Made by a program: the position numbers and the translations under genes. The notes under the pieces are model-generated. The model worked only from the letters and a program-made list of their open reading frames with translations, ran no database searches and was not told where the DNA came from. From Aeromonas piscicola (lineage in GTDB: Bacteria; Pseudomonadota; Gammaproteobacteria; Enterobacterales; Aeromonadaceae), in contig NZ_CDBL01000053.1 in the NCBI RefSeq assembly GCF_000820005.1, positions 7,684-71,683 on the forward strand: a stretch of 64,000 nucleotides of DNA. Direction: 5' to 3'. Below, in pieces: positions 26,760 through 34,695 of the stretch; position 1 is the first letter of the stretch; each line of letters starts with the position of its first letter.

Positions 26760-26989
26760 GACACGCCCGCCATGCCAGTTGAACCGCAACCGGTTCAACT
26801 GAAGCACACTCCTCAAACCAGTTGATAACTAATTGATTTTTATCGACTGCGTGCCATCCTAGCCGCCTTTGCCAGCCGCTGCCTGCGCTGGCGGGCAGCC
26901 CGCTCGGCTCACTCGCGAGCTTATTTAACACTTTTTAAACAGATCCGATCAGTTTAGGATGAGTTCTGCCCCATTCCCTCAAGTGAAAA

Positions 26990-27008
26990 ATCGTTATAAC
27001 ATAACAAA
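26990..27008 (+). promoter_or_regulatory. Zur box upstream of ytfJ and the zinc cluster
   Basis: GTTAT (26993-26997), AAC, ATAAC (27001-27005) is an inverted repeat with a three-base centre, the same spacing as the Zur core GTTATANTATAAC; only the central bases differ. It lies 19 bases before the ytfJ start, where a bound repressor would block transcription or translation initiation. Confidence 0.65.
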
Positions 27009-27023
27009 AGGAGTGTCATCAGG

Positions 27024-27566
27024 ATGAAACATCTCGTACTTACTCTGGCGCTGCTGCCAACACTGGTCATGGCTCACAACATCAAGGAGTCTGCCCAGGT
27101 GCCGCTGGTCAACATCAGCGACAAGGGTGAACTGGTACTGCAAGAGAAAGAGGTCAGCTACCAACCTTGGCAAAGCAAGGTACTGACTGGCAAAGTCTTT
27201 TTGATCCAGCACATCGCGGGTCGCTCCAGTGCCAAGGAGCTGAACGCCCCCATGATCGAGGCGATCAAGGCAGCCAAGCTGCCCCACGACAAGTACCAGA
27301 CAGTCACCATCATCAACAGCAATGACGCCATCTGGGGCACCTCCGGTTTTGTGAAGAGCAGTGCCGAAGACAGCAAGAAAGAGTTCCCCTGGTCCGCCAT
27401 GGTGCTGGATGCCAAGGGCATGGCCCGCAACGCCTGGGATCTCGCGCCGGAAAGCTCGGCCATCATACTGCTGGATAAAGAGGGCAAGGTGCTGTTTGCC
27501 AAAGATGGCCAGCTCGATGCCAACAATATTGCTACCGTGATGGGGCTCATCCAGTCCCATCTCTGA
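27024..27566 (+). CDS. ytfJ: YtfJ-family periplasmic protein
   Basis: Protein of 180 residues with signal peptide MKHLVLTLALLPTLVMA. The mature part (ISDKGELVLQ, GKVFLIQHIAGRSSAKELNA, IEAIKAAKLPHDKYQTVTI) matches E. coli YtfJ closely; the family has a thioredoxin-like fold but lacks a CxxC motif here, so redox activity is doubtful. A Zur-type operator precedes it and the zinc uptake cluster follows, with a hairpin in between. This suggests a role in zinc limitation (inference). AAAAGGAGT gives a strong ribosome site. Confidence 0.85.
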   Translation: MKHLVLTLALLPTLVMAHNIKESAQVPLVNISDKGELVLQEKEVSYQPWQSKVLTGKVFLIQHIAGRSSAKELNAPMIEAIKAAKLPHDKYQTVTIINSNDAIWGTSGFVKSSAEDSKKEFPWSAMVLDAKGMARNAWDLAPESSAIILLDKEGKVLFAKDGQLDANNIATVMGLIQSHL

Positions 27567-27575
27567 ATCAGAGAG

Positions 27576-27599
27576 AAGGGGCGCTGATGGCGCCCCTTT
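27576..27599 (+). terminator. Hairpin between ytfJ and the zrg genes
   Basis: AAGGGGCGC, a five-base loop, GCGCCCCTT, then TC. The short T run suggests partial termination, so some transcripts may continue into the zinc genes. Confidence 0.65.
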
Positions 27600-27610
27600 C
27601 ATAAGGGTCT

Positions 27611-27901
27611 ATGGGTCGTTTCAAGCTGAAAATCTGGTTGTTGCTGCTGGGCTGGTTGTGGTTGCAACCAGCGCTGGCACAACACCCGCTGGAAGCGGAC
27701 CTGCCCGGTCATAGCCATACGTGCGTCCTCTGCGCCCTCCATCTCGATGGCAAGCTGGCACTGACGCCCAACTTGCCCATCCCAGTCCCGCATGTGGTCA
27801 TCGGCAAGCTAGCTGATACCGCCTTGCCCGCCATCGATTCCACCCCTTCAGGCCAGTGTCGCATTCGGGCCCCGCCGCACTTTCATTGCTTCTCCCACTG
27901 A
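27611..27901 (+). CDS. Small exported Cys/His protein of the zinc cluster
   Basis: Protein of 96 residues with a signal peptide ending at QPALAQ. The mature part carries HSHTCVLCALHLDG, a CxxC flanked by histidines, and a second Cys/His group near the end (SGQCRIRAPPHFHCFSH). This looks like a metal-binding periplasmic protein of the DUF2946 style, although the family assignment is only a guess. It precedes zrgA by 36 bases in the same direction. A role in handling or sensing zinc in the periplasm is inferred from position and composition. Confidence 0.6.
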   Translation: MGRFKLKIWLLLLGWLWLQPALAQHPLEADLPGHSHTCVLCALHLDGKLALTPNLPIPVPHVVIGKLADTALPAIDSTPSGQCRIRAPPHFHCFSH

Positions 27902-27937
27902 ACATTTCTCTTATCAATTGTTTCAAAAGGATTAACG

Positions 27938-28540
27938 ATGAAAGCAGTCACCCTGTTACTGGCGGCAGCCGCCTTTGGCGTGCAAGCAAATCACGACGAG
28001 CATGAGAGTCACGGCCACGGTGCCCACGAGCACGGCCACGGCCACCTCAACCTGGTGCTCGATGGCAACCAGTTGATGCTCGAGCTGCAGGCTCCCGCCG
28101 CGGATCTGGTGGGCTTCGAGCACGCCGCCAAGAGCGACGAGGAGAAGGCGCAATACGCCAAGGCCATGGCTCAGCTCAAGCAACCCGATGCCCTGTTTCG
28201 CTTCGACCCGGCGGCCGGCTGCAAGCTGACCCAGCAGGAACTCAATGCGGCCAAGGAAGATCATGATCACGACCATGACCATGACCATGACCATGACCAT
28301 GACCATGACCATGAAAAGGCTGGCAGCAGTCATGATGACCACCACCATGATGATGCGGGTCACGCCGATGTGGGCGCCATGTACACCTACACCTGTGAGG
28401 CTCCGGCCAAGCTGACCGGACTGGAAGCCACTCTGTTCAGCGTCTATCCAAGCCTGGAGAAGCTGAGCGTGCAGGGCATACTGCCCACCGGCCAGACTGC
28501 GGCCGAGCTGACCCCATCCGCCAACAAGCTGAGCTGGTAA
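27938..28540 (+). CDS. zrgA: Zinc uptake protein ZrgA (DUF2796)
   Basis: Periplasmic protein of 200 residues with signal peptide ending near VQAN. Histidine clusters occur at the N-terminus (HDEHESHGHGAHEHGHGH) and as nine Asp-His pairs around residues 109-126, followed by HDDHHHDDAGH. The DUF2796 features LVLDGNQLMLELQAPAADLVGFEH and VGAMYTYTCEAPAKL are present. In V. cholerae, ZrgA is the zinc-binding component of ZrgABCDE, a Zur-regulated importer. The coding sequence of the Asp-His tract is a hexanucleotide repeat that could change in length. Followed after four bases by the ATPase gene. Confidence 0.82.
   Translation: MKAVTLLLAAAAFGVQANHDEHESHGHGAHEHGHGHLNLVLDGNQLMLELQAPAADLVGFEHAAKSDEEKAQYAKAMAQLKQPDALFRFDPAAGCKLTQQELNAAKEDHDHDHDHDHDHDHDHDHEKAGSSHDDHHHDDAGHADVGAMYTYTCEAPAKLTGLEATLFSVYPSLEKLSVQGILPTGQTAAELTPSANKLSW
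28271..28312 (+). repeat. Seven GACCAT hexamers in zrgA
   Basis: Seven perfect tandem copies of GACCAT encode Asp-His pairs, preceded by two diverged units. Slippage would change the number of pairs by whole units and keep the frame. Confidence 0.95.
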
Positions 28541-28544
28541 TCCC

Positions 28545-29234
28545 ATGAAAAAAGCCGTGGTTGAGATCCGCGATCTGGCCTTTGCCTGGCCGGATCACGA
28601 GCCTGTACTCGATCTGCCTGCCCTTACCATCGGCGCGGGGGAGCGGGTGTTCATCAAGGGGCCATCGGGCTCCGGCAAGTCGACCCTGCTTGGCTTGCTT
28701 GCCGGGATCCAGACCGCCAACCACGGCACTCTGGACGTGCTGGGCCAGCCATTGGCCCAGCTCTCCGGCCGTGCCCGTGACCACTTCCGGGCGGCCAATC
28801 TGGGTTATATCTTCCAGCAGTTCAATCTGCTGCCATTTTTATCCGTGCTGGACAACGTCACCGCCGCCCTCACCTTCTCGCCCGAGAAGCGGGCTCGTCT
28901 GCAGGGGAGTCCCGAGCAGGAGGCGCGCCGCCTGCTGGCGGAGCTGCAACTGCCGGCCGAGGCGCTGCACAGGCAGGTTCACGCCCTCAGCATAGGCCAG
29001 CAACAGCGGGTGGCCGCCGCGCGAGCGCTGATCGGCTCGCCACCGCTGGTGATCGCCGATGAACCCACCTCGGCTCTCGATACCGACAACCGGGCCGCCT
29101 TCATCAAGCTGTTGTTCGAGGAGTGCGACAAGCAAGGATCGACCCTCATCTTCGTCAGTCACGATCCCTATCTCGAGCCGCTCTTCCCGCGAGTGGAGAA
29201 TCTGCAACTGCTCAACCGGAGGGCCATATGCTGA
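28545..29234 (+). CDS. zrgB: Zinc-cluster ABC ATPase (ZrgB-like)
   Basis: ATPase of 229 residues of the MacB/LolD type. Walker A GPSGSGKST, Q-loop IFQQFNLLPFLSVLDN, signature LSIGQQQRVAAAR (a variant of LSGGQ), Walker B LVIADEPTSALD and H-loop VSHDPYL are intact. It pairs with the permease 76 bases downstream. In V. cholerae the equivalent genes form the ZrgBC transporter with ZrgA; the energised step is not well understood, because MacB-type pumps are usually exporters or mechanotransducers. Located at the inner membrane. Confidence 0.8.
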   Translation: MKKAVVEIRDLAFAWPDHEPVLDLPALTIGAGERVFIKGPSGSGKSTLLGLLAGIQTANHGTLDVLGQPLAQLSGRARDHFRAANLGYIFQQFNLLPFLSVLDNVTAALTFSPEKRARLQGSPEQEARRLLAELQLPAEALHRQVHALSIGQQQRVAAARALIGSPPLVIADEPTSALDTDNRAAFIKLLFEECDKQGSTLIFVSHDPYLEPLFPRVENLQLLNRRAIC

Positions 29235-29310
29235 CTCCATTTGACCACGGTGACCGTATCGCCACATCCGCCCCAAAGGGTGCATCACAACCACAACACC
29301 GGAGGCCAGT

Positions 29311-30558
29311 ATGCTGAAGCTCGCCCTGCAAAGTCTCTGGGCCCGTCGCCTCACAGCCGGGCTGACCCTGCTGGCCGTGGCCATCAGCGTCACCCTGCTG
29401 CTCGGAGTGGAGCGGGTCCGCACCCAGGCCCGCGAGAGCTTTTCCAATACGGTCTCGGGCACAGACCTTATCGTCGGCGCCCGCTCCGGCCAGGTTAACC
29501 TGCTGCTCTACTCGGTATTTCGCATCGGCAACCCCACCAACAACGTGGGCTGGGAGGCCTATCAGGCCATCAAGACAAAACCCGGCGTCGCCTGGACCAT
29601 CCCCCTATCCCTCGGGGATTCTCACAAGGGCTTTCGGGTACTCGGCACCAATGGCGACTACTTCACCCACCTGAAGTACGGTCAGCAACAATCGCTGCAA
29701 CTGCGGGAGGGGCGGCCGTTCGACACGCCATTCGAGGCTGTGCTCGGTGCCCAGGTGGCCGAGAAGCTCGGCTACCGGCTGGATCAGTCCATCGTCATCG
29801 CCCACGGCGCCGGCAACACTTCCTTCAGCCAGCACGACAACCTGCCGTTCAAGGTAGTGGGGATACTGGCACCGACCGGCACCCCCATAGACAGAACCAT
29901 CCACGTGCCGCTGGCCGGTATCGAGGCGATCCACCTGGGCTGGGACACGGGCCGGCACAGCAAGAACGTGACCGCCGAACAGGCGCTGGCGCAGGATCTG
30001 ACACCCAAAACCATCACCGCCTTCATGGTGGGCTTAAGCAATCGCATCCTGGCGTTCCAGCTGCAGCGCAGCGTCAATACCTACCGGGGCGAGCCGCTGA
30101 TGGCAATCCTGCCGGGGGCTGCCCTGCAGGAGTTGTGGAGCCTAATGAGCGTGGCGGAAACCGCGCTCTCGGTGATCGCCGGCTTCGTGGTGGTGGCGGG
30201 CCTCATCGGCATGCTGACCACCTTGCTGGCGGGGCTCAACGAGCGGCGGCGCGAGCTGGCCATCCTGCGCTCCCTGGGGGCAGGCCCCGCCCACCTGTTC
30301 CTGTTGCTGGCGCTGGAGGCAATGGCCCTCACCACGGCAGGCATAGCCCTCGGGGTGGCCGCGCTCTATCTGGGACAGGGGCTTGCTACCCCCTGGCTGC
30401 TCAGCCACTATGGCCTGCAATTGAGCCTGGGGCTGCCGAGCGCCTACGAATGGCAGTTGCTGGGGCTGGTGTGGCTGGCGGGCATGGTGATAGGCCTGCT
30501 GCCCGCGGCCCGGGCCTATCGCTACAGCCTGAGTGATGGCATGAGCATTCGCGTCTAG
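29311..30558 (+). CDS. zrgC: Zinc-cluster ABC permease, FtsX/MacB type (ZrgC-like)
   Basis: Permease of 415 residues: one N-terminal membrane helix (about 13-32), a large periplasmic domain, then three C-terminal helices (about 275-300, 325-355, 380-400), the FtsX/MacB layout. LNERRRELAILRSLGAGPAHLF is the conserved coupling segment. GGAGG lies upstream of the ATG. The topology implies that conformational changes reach periplasmic partners such as ZrgA. Zinc specificity is inferred from the operon and the upstream Zur box. Confidence 0.8.
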   Translation: MLKLALQSLWARRLTAGLTLLAVAISVTLLLGVERVRTQARESFSNTVSGTDLIVGARSGQVNLLLYSVFRIGNPTNNVGWEAYQAIKTKPGVAWTIPLSLGDSHKGFRVLGTNGDYFTHLKYGQQQSLQLREGRPFDTPFEAVLGAQVAEKLGYRLDQSIVIAHGAGNTSFSQHDNLPFKVVGILAPTGTPIDRTIHVPLAGIEAIHLGWDTGRHSKNVTAEQALAQDLTPKTITAFMVGLSNRILAFQLQRSVNTYRGEPLMAILPGAALQELWSLMSVAETALSVIAGFVVVAGLIGMLTTLLAGLNERRRELAILRSLGAGPAHLFLLLALEAMALTTAGIALGVAALYLGQGLATPWLLSHYGLQLSLGLPSAYEWQLLGLVWLAGMVIGLLPAARAYRYSLSDGMSIRV

Positions 30559-30590
30559 CGACTCGCCCGCATAACAAGAGAGAAGGACAG

Positions 30591-31070
30591 ATGATGAAGT
30601 GGAAAATTGTGGCGCTGCTGGCCAGCCTGCTGGCGCTGCAGGCCCTGGCCGCCGATTACAAGACCATCGACTGGGACGTACTGATCCCGCAAGGGGAGCG
30701 GCTGTTGCCACCGCCCCAGGTGAGCCACGATGGCGATTTCTCCTCGGTGCCACAGCCGGTGGGCGGGGTCAACCAGAAGCTGGATCAACAGAACGTGCGG
30801 ATCCCGGGGTTTGTAGTCCCGCTGGAGGGGGATGCCAAGAAGATCACCGCCTTCCTGCTGGTGCCCTACTTCGGCGCCTGCATCCATGTGCCGCCGCCCC
30901 CCACCAACCAGGTGGTCTATGTGAGCTACCCCAAGGGCGCCCCCGTGGATGATCTGTGGGATGCCATCTGGGTGAAGGGCAAGATGCGCACCATCAGTTC
31001 CAGCCACGAGATGGCCACCGCCTCCTACTCCATGGAGGCGGTCGAGGTCAGCGTCTACGAAGAGGAATAA
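30591..31070 (+). CDS. DUF3299 exported protein of the zinc cluster
   Basis: Protein of 159 residues with signal peptide MMKWKIVALLASLLALQALA. The DUF3299 core VRIPGFVVPLEGD and FLLVPYFGACIHVPPPPTNQ is present; the Cys and His in ACIHVPPPP are invariant in the family and could bind metal. Such genes accompany Zrg-type transporters. Its last 75 bases, with the stop and 20 bases beyond, are repeated downstream, but the gene itself is intact. Periplasmic; precise function unknown. Confidence 0.8.
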   Translation: MMKWKIVALLASLLALQALAADYKTIDWDVLIPQGERLLPPPQVSHDGDFSSVPQPVGGVNQKLDQQNVRIPGFVVPLEGDAKKITAFLLVPYFGACIHVPPPPTNQVVYVSYPKGAPVDDLWDAIWVKGKMRTISSSHEMATASYSMEAVEVSVYEEE

Positions 31071-31192
31071 GTCAGACATCATGATGCGCGTCTGATGAGT
31101 TCCAGCCACGAGATGGCCACCGCCTCCTACTCCATGGAGGCGGTCGAGGTCAGCGTCTACGAAGAGGAATAAGTCAGACATCATGATGCGCG
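30996..31192 (+). repeat. 95-bp direct duplication at the end of the DUF3299 gene
   Basis: 30996-31090 and 31098-31192 are identical over 95 bases, with a seven-base spacer. The unit covers the last 25 codons of the DUF3299 gene, its stop and 20 bases. GATGCGC occurs just before copy 1 (30983-30989) and near the end of both copies, a possible microhomology for the event. Perfect identity implies recent origin. Confidence 0.95.
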
Positions 31193-31360
31193 CCCGCCTC
31201 CCCGGGCCGAACTTAGCATCCAGCAACAGTGGCTTTCGAACGAAGGCCACTTTTTTATCCCCTTGCCCGCCGAAACCGAGATCAGCCCCTGCTTGAGGGA
31301 TTGCCCGCCATCCCGGTTGGAGTAACATTCAAGACTAGACCTTGCGATCACGGAGCCAGT

Positions 31361-32215
31361 ATGGCTGACCTGCCCCCGCCCAAGAAAGAGAGTTCCATCC
31401 TGAGCAGCCAGGAGCAGACCCTGCGCCTGGCCCGCAGTCGCGGCATAGACGGCATGCTCACCCGCAACAGCGACAGCACCTTCGAACAGCGCGCCACCTT
31501 TCGCCATCTGGCGGATCAGGCCGCTCGCCAGCGCAATCTGGAAGCCATCATGGTGATGGCCTCCCGCCACTGCGAAGAGACGGCCGCCGGCGGCGAGATG
31601 GACAGCGACTGGCTGACCCGCTTCCTGCAACTGGCGGAAGACATCAGCATGGTGCCCATGCAGCAGCTGTGGGGCCGCATCTTCGCCATCGAGATCGCCA
31701 CTCCAGGCCGTTTCTCCATTCGCGCCCTCACCACCCTCAAGGAGATGACCCAGCGCGAGGCCCAGCTGTTCCAGCGGATCTGCGCCCTCGCCTGCCACTA
31801 TGCGGGCAGCGATGAGCAGCGCCTGCTGCTGGGGCTGCACAAGGGGGCCAGCCTGCTCAGCCGCGCCAAGGTGACCCGGCTTGGTCTGGGCAAATACCGA
31901 TTGCCCTACAATGCCCTGTTGCAGCTGTTCGAGCTCGGCCTGCTGCACAAGGGAGAGCTGGAATCCGGCCCGCTGCCCGCCGACGGGGTCGAGCTGGAGT
32001 TCGGCAACCAGCGCTGGCGCCTGCAGCGCAAGCAGAGCAATATCACCCTGCTCTACTACCGGCTTACCCCGGTAGGCAACGAGATCGCCCAGCTGTTGCA
32101 GGAGCCGCCGCTGGAGGAGTACCTGCAGGATCTGAAAACCGTGCTGGTGCAGGGGATCCAGATCGAAGTGATGCAGCTGGTCAGCGAGCCACCCGCTCCC
32201 GACCCACTCCCCTGA
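31361..32215 (+). CDS. TIGR03899-type (DUF2806-like) protein
   Basis: Cytosolic protein of 284 residues without signal peptide or membrane helix. The parts QRNLEAIMVMA, LTRFLQLAEDISMVPMQQLWGRIFAIEIATPGRFSIRAL and LLYYRLTPVGNEI resemble the TIGR03899 family of Vibrio, Shewanella and Aeromonas, and the LW-G-x-I-F-A-x-E segment resembles DUF2806. Function unknown. The ATG at 31361 has GGAG in front; an open frame reaches 31229. The gene follows the tandem duplication and stands alone. Confidence 0.7.
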   Translation: MADLPPPKKESSILSSQEQTLRLARSRGIDGMLTRNSDSTFEQRATFRHLADQAARQRNLEAIMVMASRHCEETAAGGEMDSDWLTRFLQLAEDISMVPMQQLWGRIFAIEIATPGRFSIRALTTLKEMTQREAQLFQRICALACHYAGSDEQRLLLGLHKGASLLSRAKVTRLGLGKYRLPYNALLQLFELGLLHKGELESGPLPADGVELEFGNQRWRLQRKQSNITLLYYRLTPVGNEIAQLLQEPPLEEYLQDLKTVLVQGIQIEVMQLVSEPPAPDPLP

Positions 32216-32443
32216 TCTTTAGCGGGGCAGCTCATGCCGCCCCGTCTGTTCTTGGCTCCTTCGCACCAAACTCCTGGCACCTGGCTCCTTGGCTCATGAC
32301 CTCATGGGCCTGGCCAGAATGAGTTGCAAATTGCAGATCCCGCAGGGGCACACCCCGTCAGATCCGTTGCAGATTGCAAACAGCCGCGCTCTTTTCCTGC
32401 CCAAAAGCCACTAATAACACATTCGTCATTAGTTTTTGCCAGC

Positions 32444-32459
32444 TGGCCCGCCCTTTGCA
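32444..32459 (+). promoter_or_regulatory. Sigma-54 (-24/-12) promoter of the chemoreceptor
   Basis: TGGCCC, five bases, TTGCA. The GG (32445-32446) and GC (32457-32458) have the ten-base separation needed by sigma-54, and TGGCAC-N5-TTGCA is matched at all but one position. It predicts a transcript start near 32470, 40-odd bases before the ATG. Confidence 0.65.
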
Positions 32460-32511
32460 CTAGATCTTGATGCAGATCAAAATTCAACCACCACAGCTCG
32501 GGAGCAAGGCC

Positions 32512-34149
32512 ATGAGAATCAATCAACCGGTTACCCAAAGAGAACGCCTCTATCCAGACCACCAGAGCCTGATCTCCACCACGGATCTGGAGAGTCGCAT
32601 CACCTATGCCAACGAGGAGTTCTGCGACATTGCAGGCTTCTCGCTCGACGAGCTGACAGGGGAACACCACAATCTGGTACGCCACCCGGACATGCCGAAA
32701 CAGGCCTTTGCCGATCTGTGGGGTCACATCAGAGATGGCAAGAGCTGGATGGGACCGGTGAAAAACCGCTGCAAGAATGGCGACCACTACTGGGTCAGCG
32801 CGTTTGTCACCCCCATCAAGGATGCCAGTGGCCGGGTGGTTGAATATCAGTCGGTGCGCACCGCCCCGAGCGAGGAGATCAAGCAGCGGGCCGAGAAGGT
32901 CTATGCCGACCTTCGCAACAACAAGCTGCCGCTGGCGCTCAAATTGCCCACCTTCTCCCATACCCTGGTGACCATGCTCTGCCTGCTGCTGAGTCTGGCG
33001 GCCATGGTCGCGCTGGGATACCACCACGACATGGGCTGGCAACTGGCGCTGGCCGCCCTCCCGCTGGCGGTGGCCGCCATCACCCTCAATGCCCTCTCTC
33101 GCCGCCTCGGCAAGCTCAACAAGATGGCCCGTAGCCGCTTCGACAACCCGCTGATGCAACTGCTCTACACCAACAAGGTGGACAACATCGCCGCCATCGA
33201 ACTCTCGATGGTGATGAACCAGGCCGAGTTCAACGCCGTGCTGGCCCGCACCCAGCAGACTTGCAGCCGGATCCTGCAGGCCGCCGAGGGGGATCTGCGC
33301 AACGCCGAGTCCATCACCGACAACCTGCAACAGCAGCAAGCAGAGACCAATCAGGTGGCGACTGCCATCACCCAGATGTCCGAGTCCATTCGCGAGGTTT
33401 CGCAAAGTTCGACCGACTCCTCCAGCCTGTTGGACGAGACCACAGATCTGTTCAAGAGCGGCAACAGCAGCGTGGCAGAGACGGTGGCCGCCGTAGCCGG
33501 TATGAACAGCGAGCTGACCACCTCCAAAACCGTCATCAGCGCGCTGGTCGGCCACTGCCGCGATATCGACGGCATCCTCGATGTGATCAACAACATAGCC
33601 AACCAGACCAACCTGCTGGCCCTCAATGCCGCCATCGAAGCGGCCCGGGCTGGCGAAGCGGGGCGCGGTTTCTCGGTAGTGGCCGATGAGATCCGCTCGC
33701 TCGCCATCAAGACCCAATCCTCGACCAGCGAAATCCAGAAGATGATCACCGAGCTGCAAACCAGCGCAGGGGATGCTGAGCAGGCGATGGAGAAGGGCTG
33801 CCAGCTCTCCGAGAGCTGCCAGCAAAAAGCCTCGGCGACCGGCACCATACTCCAGCAGATCAACAACATGCTGCAGCAAGTGGCCTCCGGCAGCGGCCAG
33901 ATTGCCCAGGCGGTACAGGAGCAGTTCCACGTCACCGCCGAGATCAACCGCAACGTGCTCAGCATCAAGACCCTGGCCGATGACTCCAGCGTCGGCAGCC
34001 AGCACGCCGTGCACGGCATCACCCAGCTGGTAAACCAGTTGAGCGATCTCGACCGGCTGGTGCGCCAGTTCCAGAAAACCGCCCCGGCCACCCAAAACCG
34101 CTATGAAGCAGCGGCCACCCGCGCCGTCCCGCTGCGCCAAGCCAGATAA
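32512..34149 (+). CDS. PAS-domain methyl-accepting chemotaxis protein (Aer type)
   Basis: Protein of 545 residues. An N-terminal PAS domain (about 20-125; [42 protein letters not shown]) resembles the FAD-binding PAS of Aer energy sensors. Two adjacent hydrophobic segments (about 148-190) anchor it, and the signalling domain has the conserved hairpin tip [20 protein letters not shown] followed by [17 protein letters not shown]. Aer-type receptors report redox or energy state to CheA. The ATG at 32512 is preferred, because the upstream ATG at 32470 sits at the predicted transcript start. Transcription by sigma-54 would link it to the polar flagellar hierarchy. Confidence 0.88.
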   Translation: MRINQPVTQRERLYPDHQSLISTTDLESRITYANEEFCDIAGFSLDELTGEHHNLVRHPDMPKQAFADLWGHIRDGKSWMGPVKNRCKNGDHYWVSAFVTPIKDASGRVVEYQSVRTAPSEEIKQRAEKVYADLRNNKLPLALKLPTFSHTLVTMLCLLLSLAAMVALGYHHDMGWQLALAALPLAVAAITLNALSRRLGKLNKMARSRFDNPLMQLLYTNKVDNIAAIELSMVMNQAEFNAVLARTQQTCSRILQAAEGDLRNAESITDNLQQQQAETNQVATAITQMSESIREVSQSSTDSSSLLDETTDLFKSGNSSVAETVAAVAGMNSELTTSKTVISALVGHCRDIDGILDVINNIANQTNLLALNAAIEAARAGEAGRGFSVVADEIRSLAIKTQSSTSEIQKMITELQTSAGDAEQAMEKGCQLSESCQQKASATGTILQQINNMLQQVASGSGQIAQAVQEQFHVTAEINRNVLSIKTLADDSSVGSQHAVHGITQLVNQLSDLDRLVRQFQKTAPATQNRYEAAATRAVPLRQAR

Positions 34150-34175
34150 CCACCACACACAAGCAATCACCGCAG

Positions 34176-34212
34176 AAAAACCCTATGGGCCCGCAGGCCC
34201 ATAGGGTTTTTT
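34176..34212 (+). terminator. Strong terminator after the chemoreceptor
   Basis: A5, CCCTATGGGCC, a four-base loop, GGCCCATAGGG and T6. Confidence 0.92.
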
Positions 34213-34414
34213 AATGCCCGCTAACAAGAGGGCCGCACCGCCGTTTCCCCGTCCAATCTCCCTCTGCGCTGATGGCCGCCGCTATTGAACGGCCATATCC
34301 CAACCCATTACTGATTAAATTATTGAGCTTGCTCAGAAATTTTCCCGCTTCCACTTTCATCCCCAGCCCCGTTCGGTAACATAGCCGCTTGGCAACCTCT
34401 CGTTGGAGTCAGCC

Positions 34415-34483
34415 ATGAGCCAAGCCAGTGTCAAAACGCAGGTAAAAAGCAGCAAACTGGAGGCTGAAATTCAGGGGCGGTAG
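34415..34483 (+). CDS. 22-aa small ORF, copy 1, left edge of island 1
   Basis: Reads MSQASVKTQVKSSKLEAEIQ then GR and stop. GGAG stands seven bases before the ATG, and TAACAT further upstream could be a -10. A second copy of the same length at 49381 shares the tail VKSSxLEAEIQGR and its stop, with several silent changes, which suggests selection on the peptide. Both copies lie immediately before accessory DNA. Function unknown: it may be a leader peptide, or a conserved gene beside which islands insert. Confidence 0.5.
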   Translation: MSQASVKTQVKSSKLEAEIQGR

Positions 34484-34518
34484 CGTGGTTTTTGTAAGTT
34501 GATCCAGAGCGTAGCGAA

Positions 34519-34621
34519 GCCCAACAGACGAGCATTATTACGCCAACCATAGCGGGATAAATATGGATTTGGCCGAACGGTAAAACAAATTTGCAGATAC
34601 GTTTCGTGGTAAACGTTGGGC
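34519..34621 (+). repeat. Candidate attC-like site, island 1
   Basis: GCCCAAC (34519-34525) and GTTGGGC (34615-34621) are complementary and fit the attC end boxes RYYYAAC and GTTRRRY, 103 bases overall. The inner L boxes are not convincing. A further GCCCAAC (34655-34661) makes a hairpin with the GTTGGGC. Low confidence. Confidence 0.35.
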
Positions 34622-34695
34622 TTCACTTCGTTCAGCACCAAGCTACGATTGTTAGCCCAACATACGAGATGTTAAGCATTCAAAAAGGTTTTCAA

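Noticed and set aside
28260-28320. Possible CRISPR-like repeats in zrgA
   Set aside because: Contiguous hexamers without spacers, in frame with a His-rich protein; a microsatellite.
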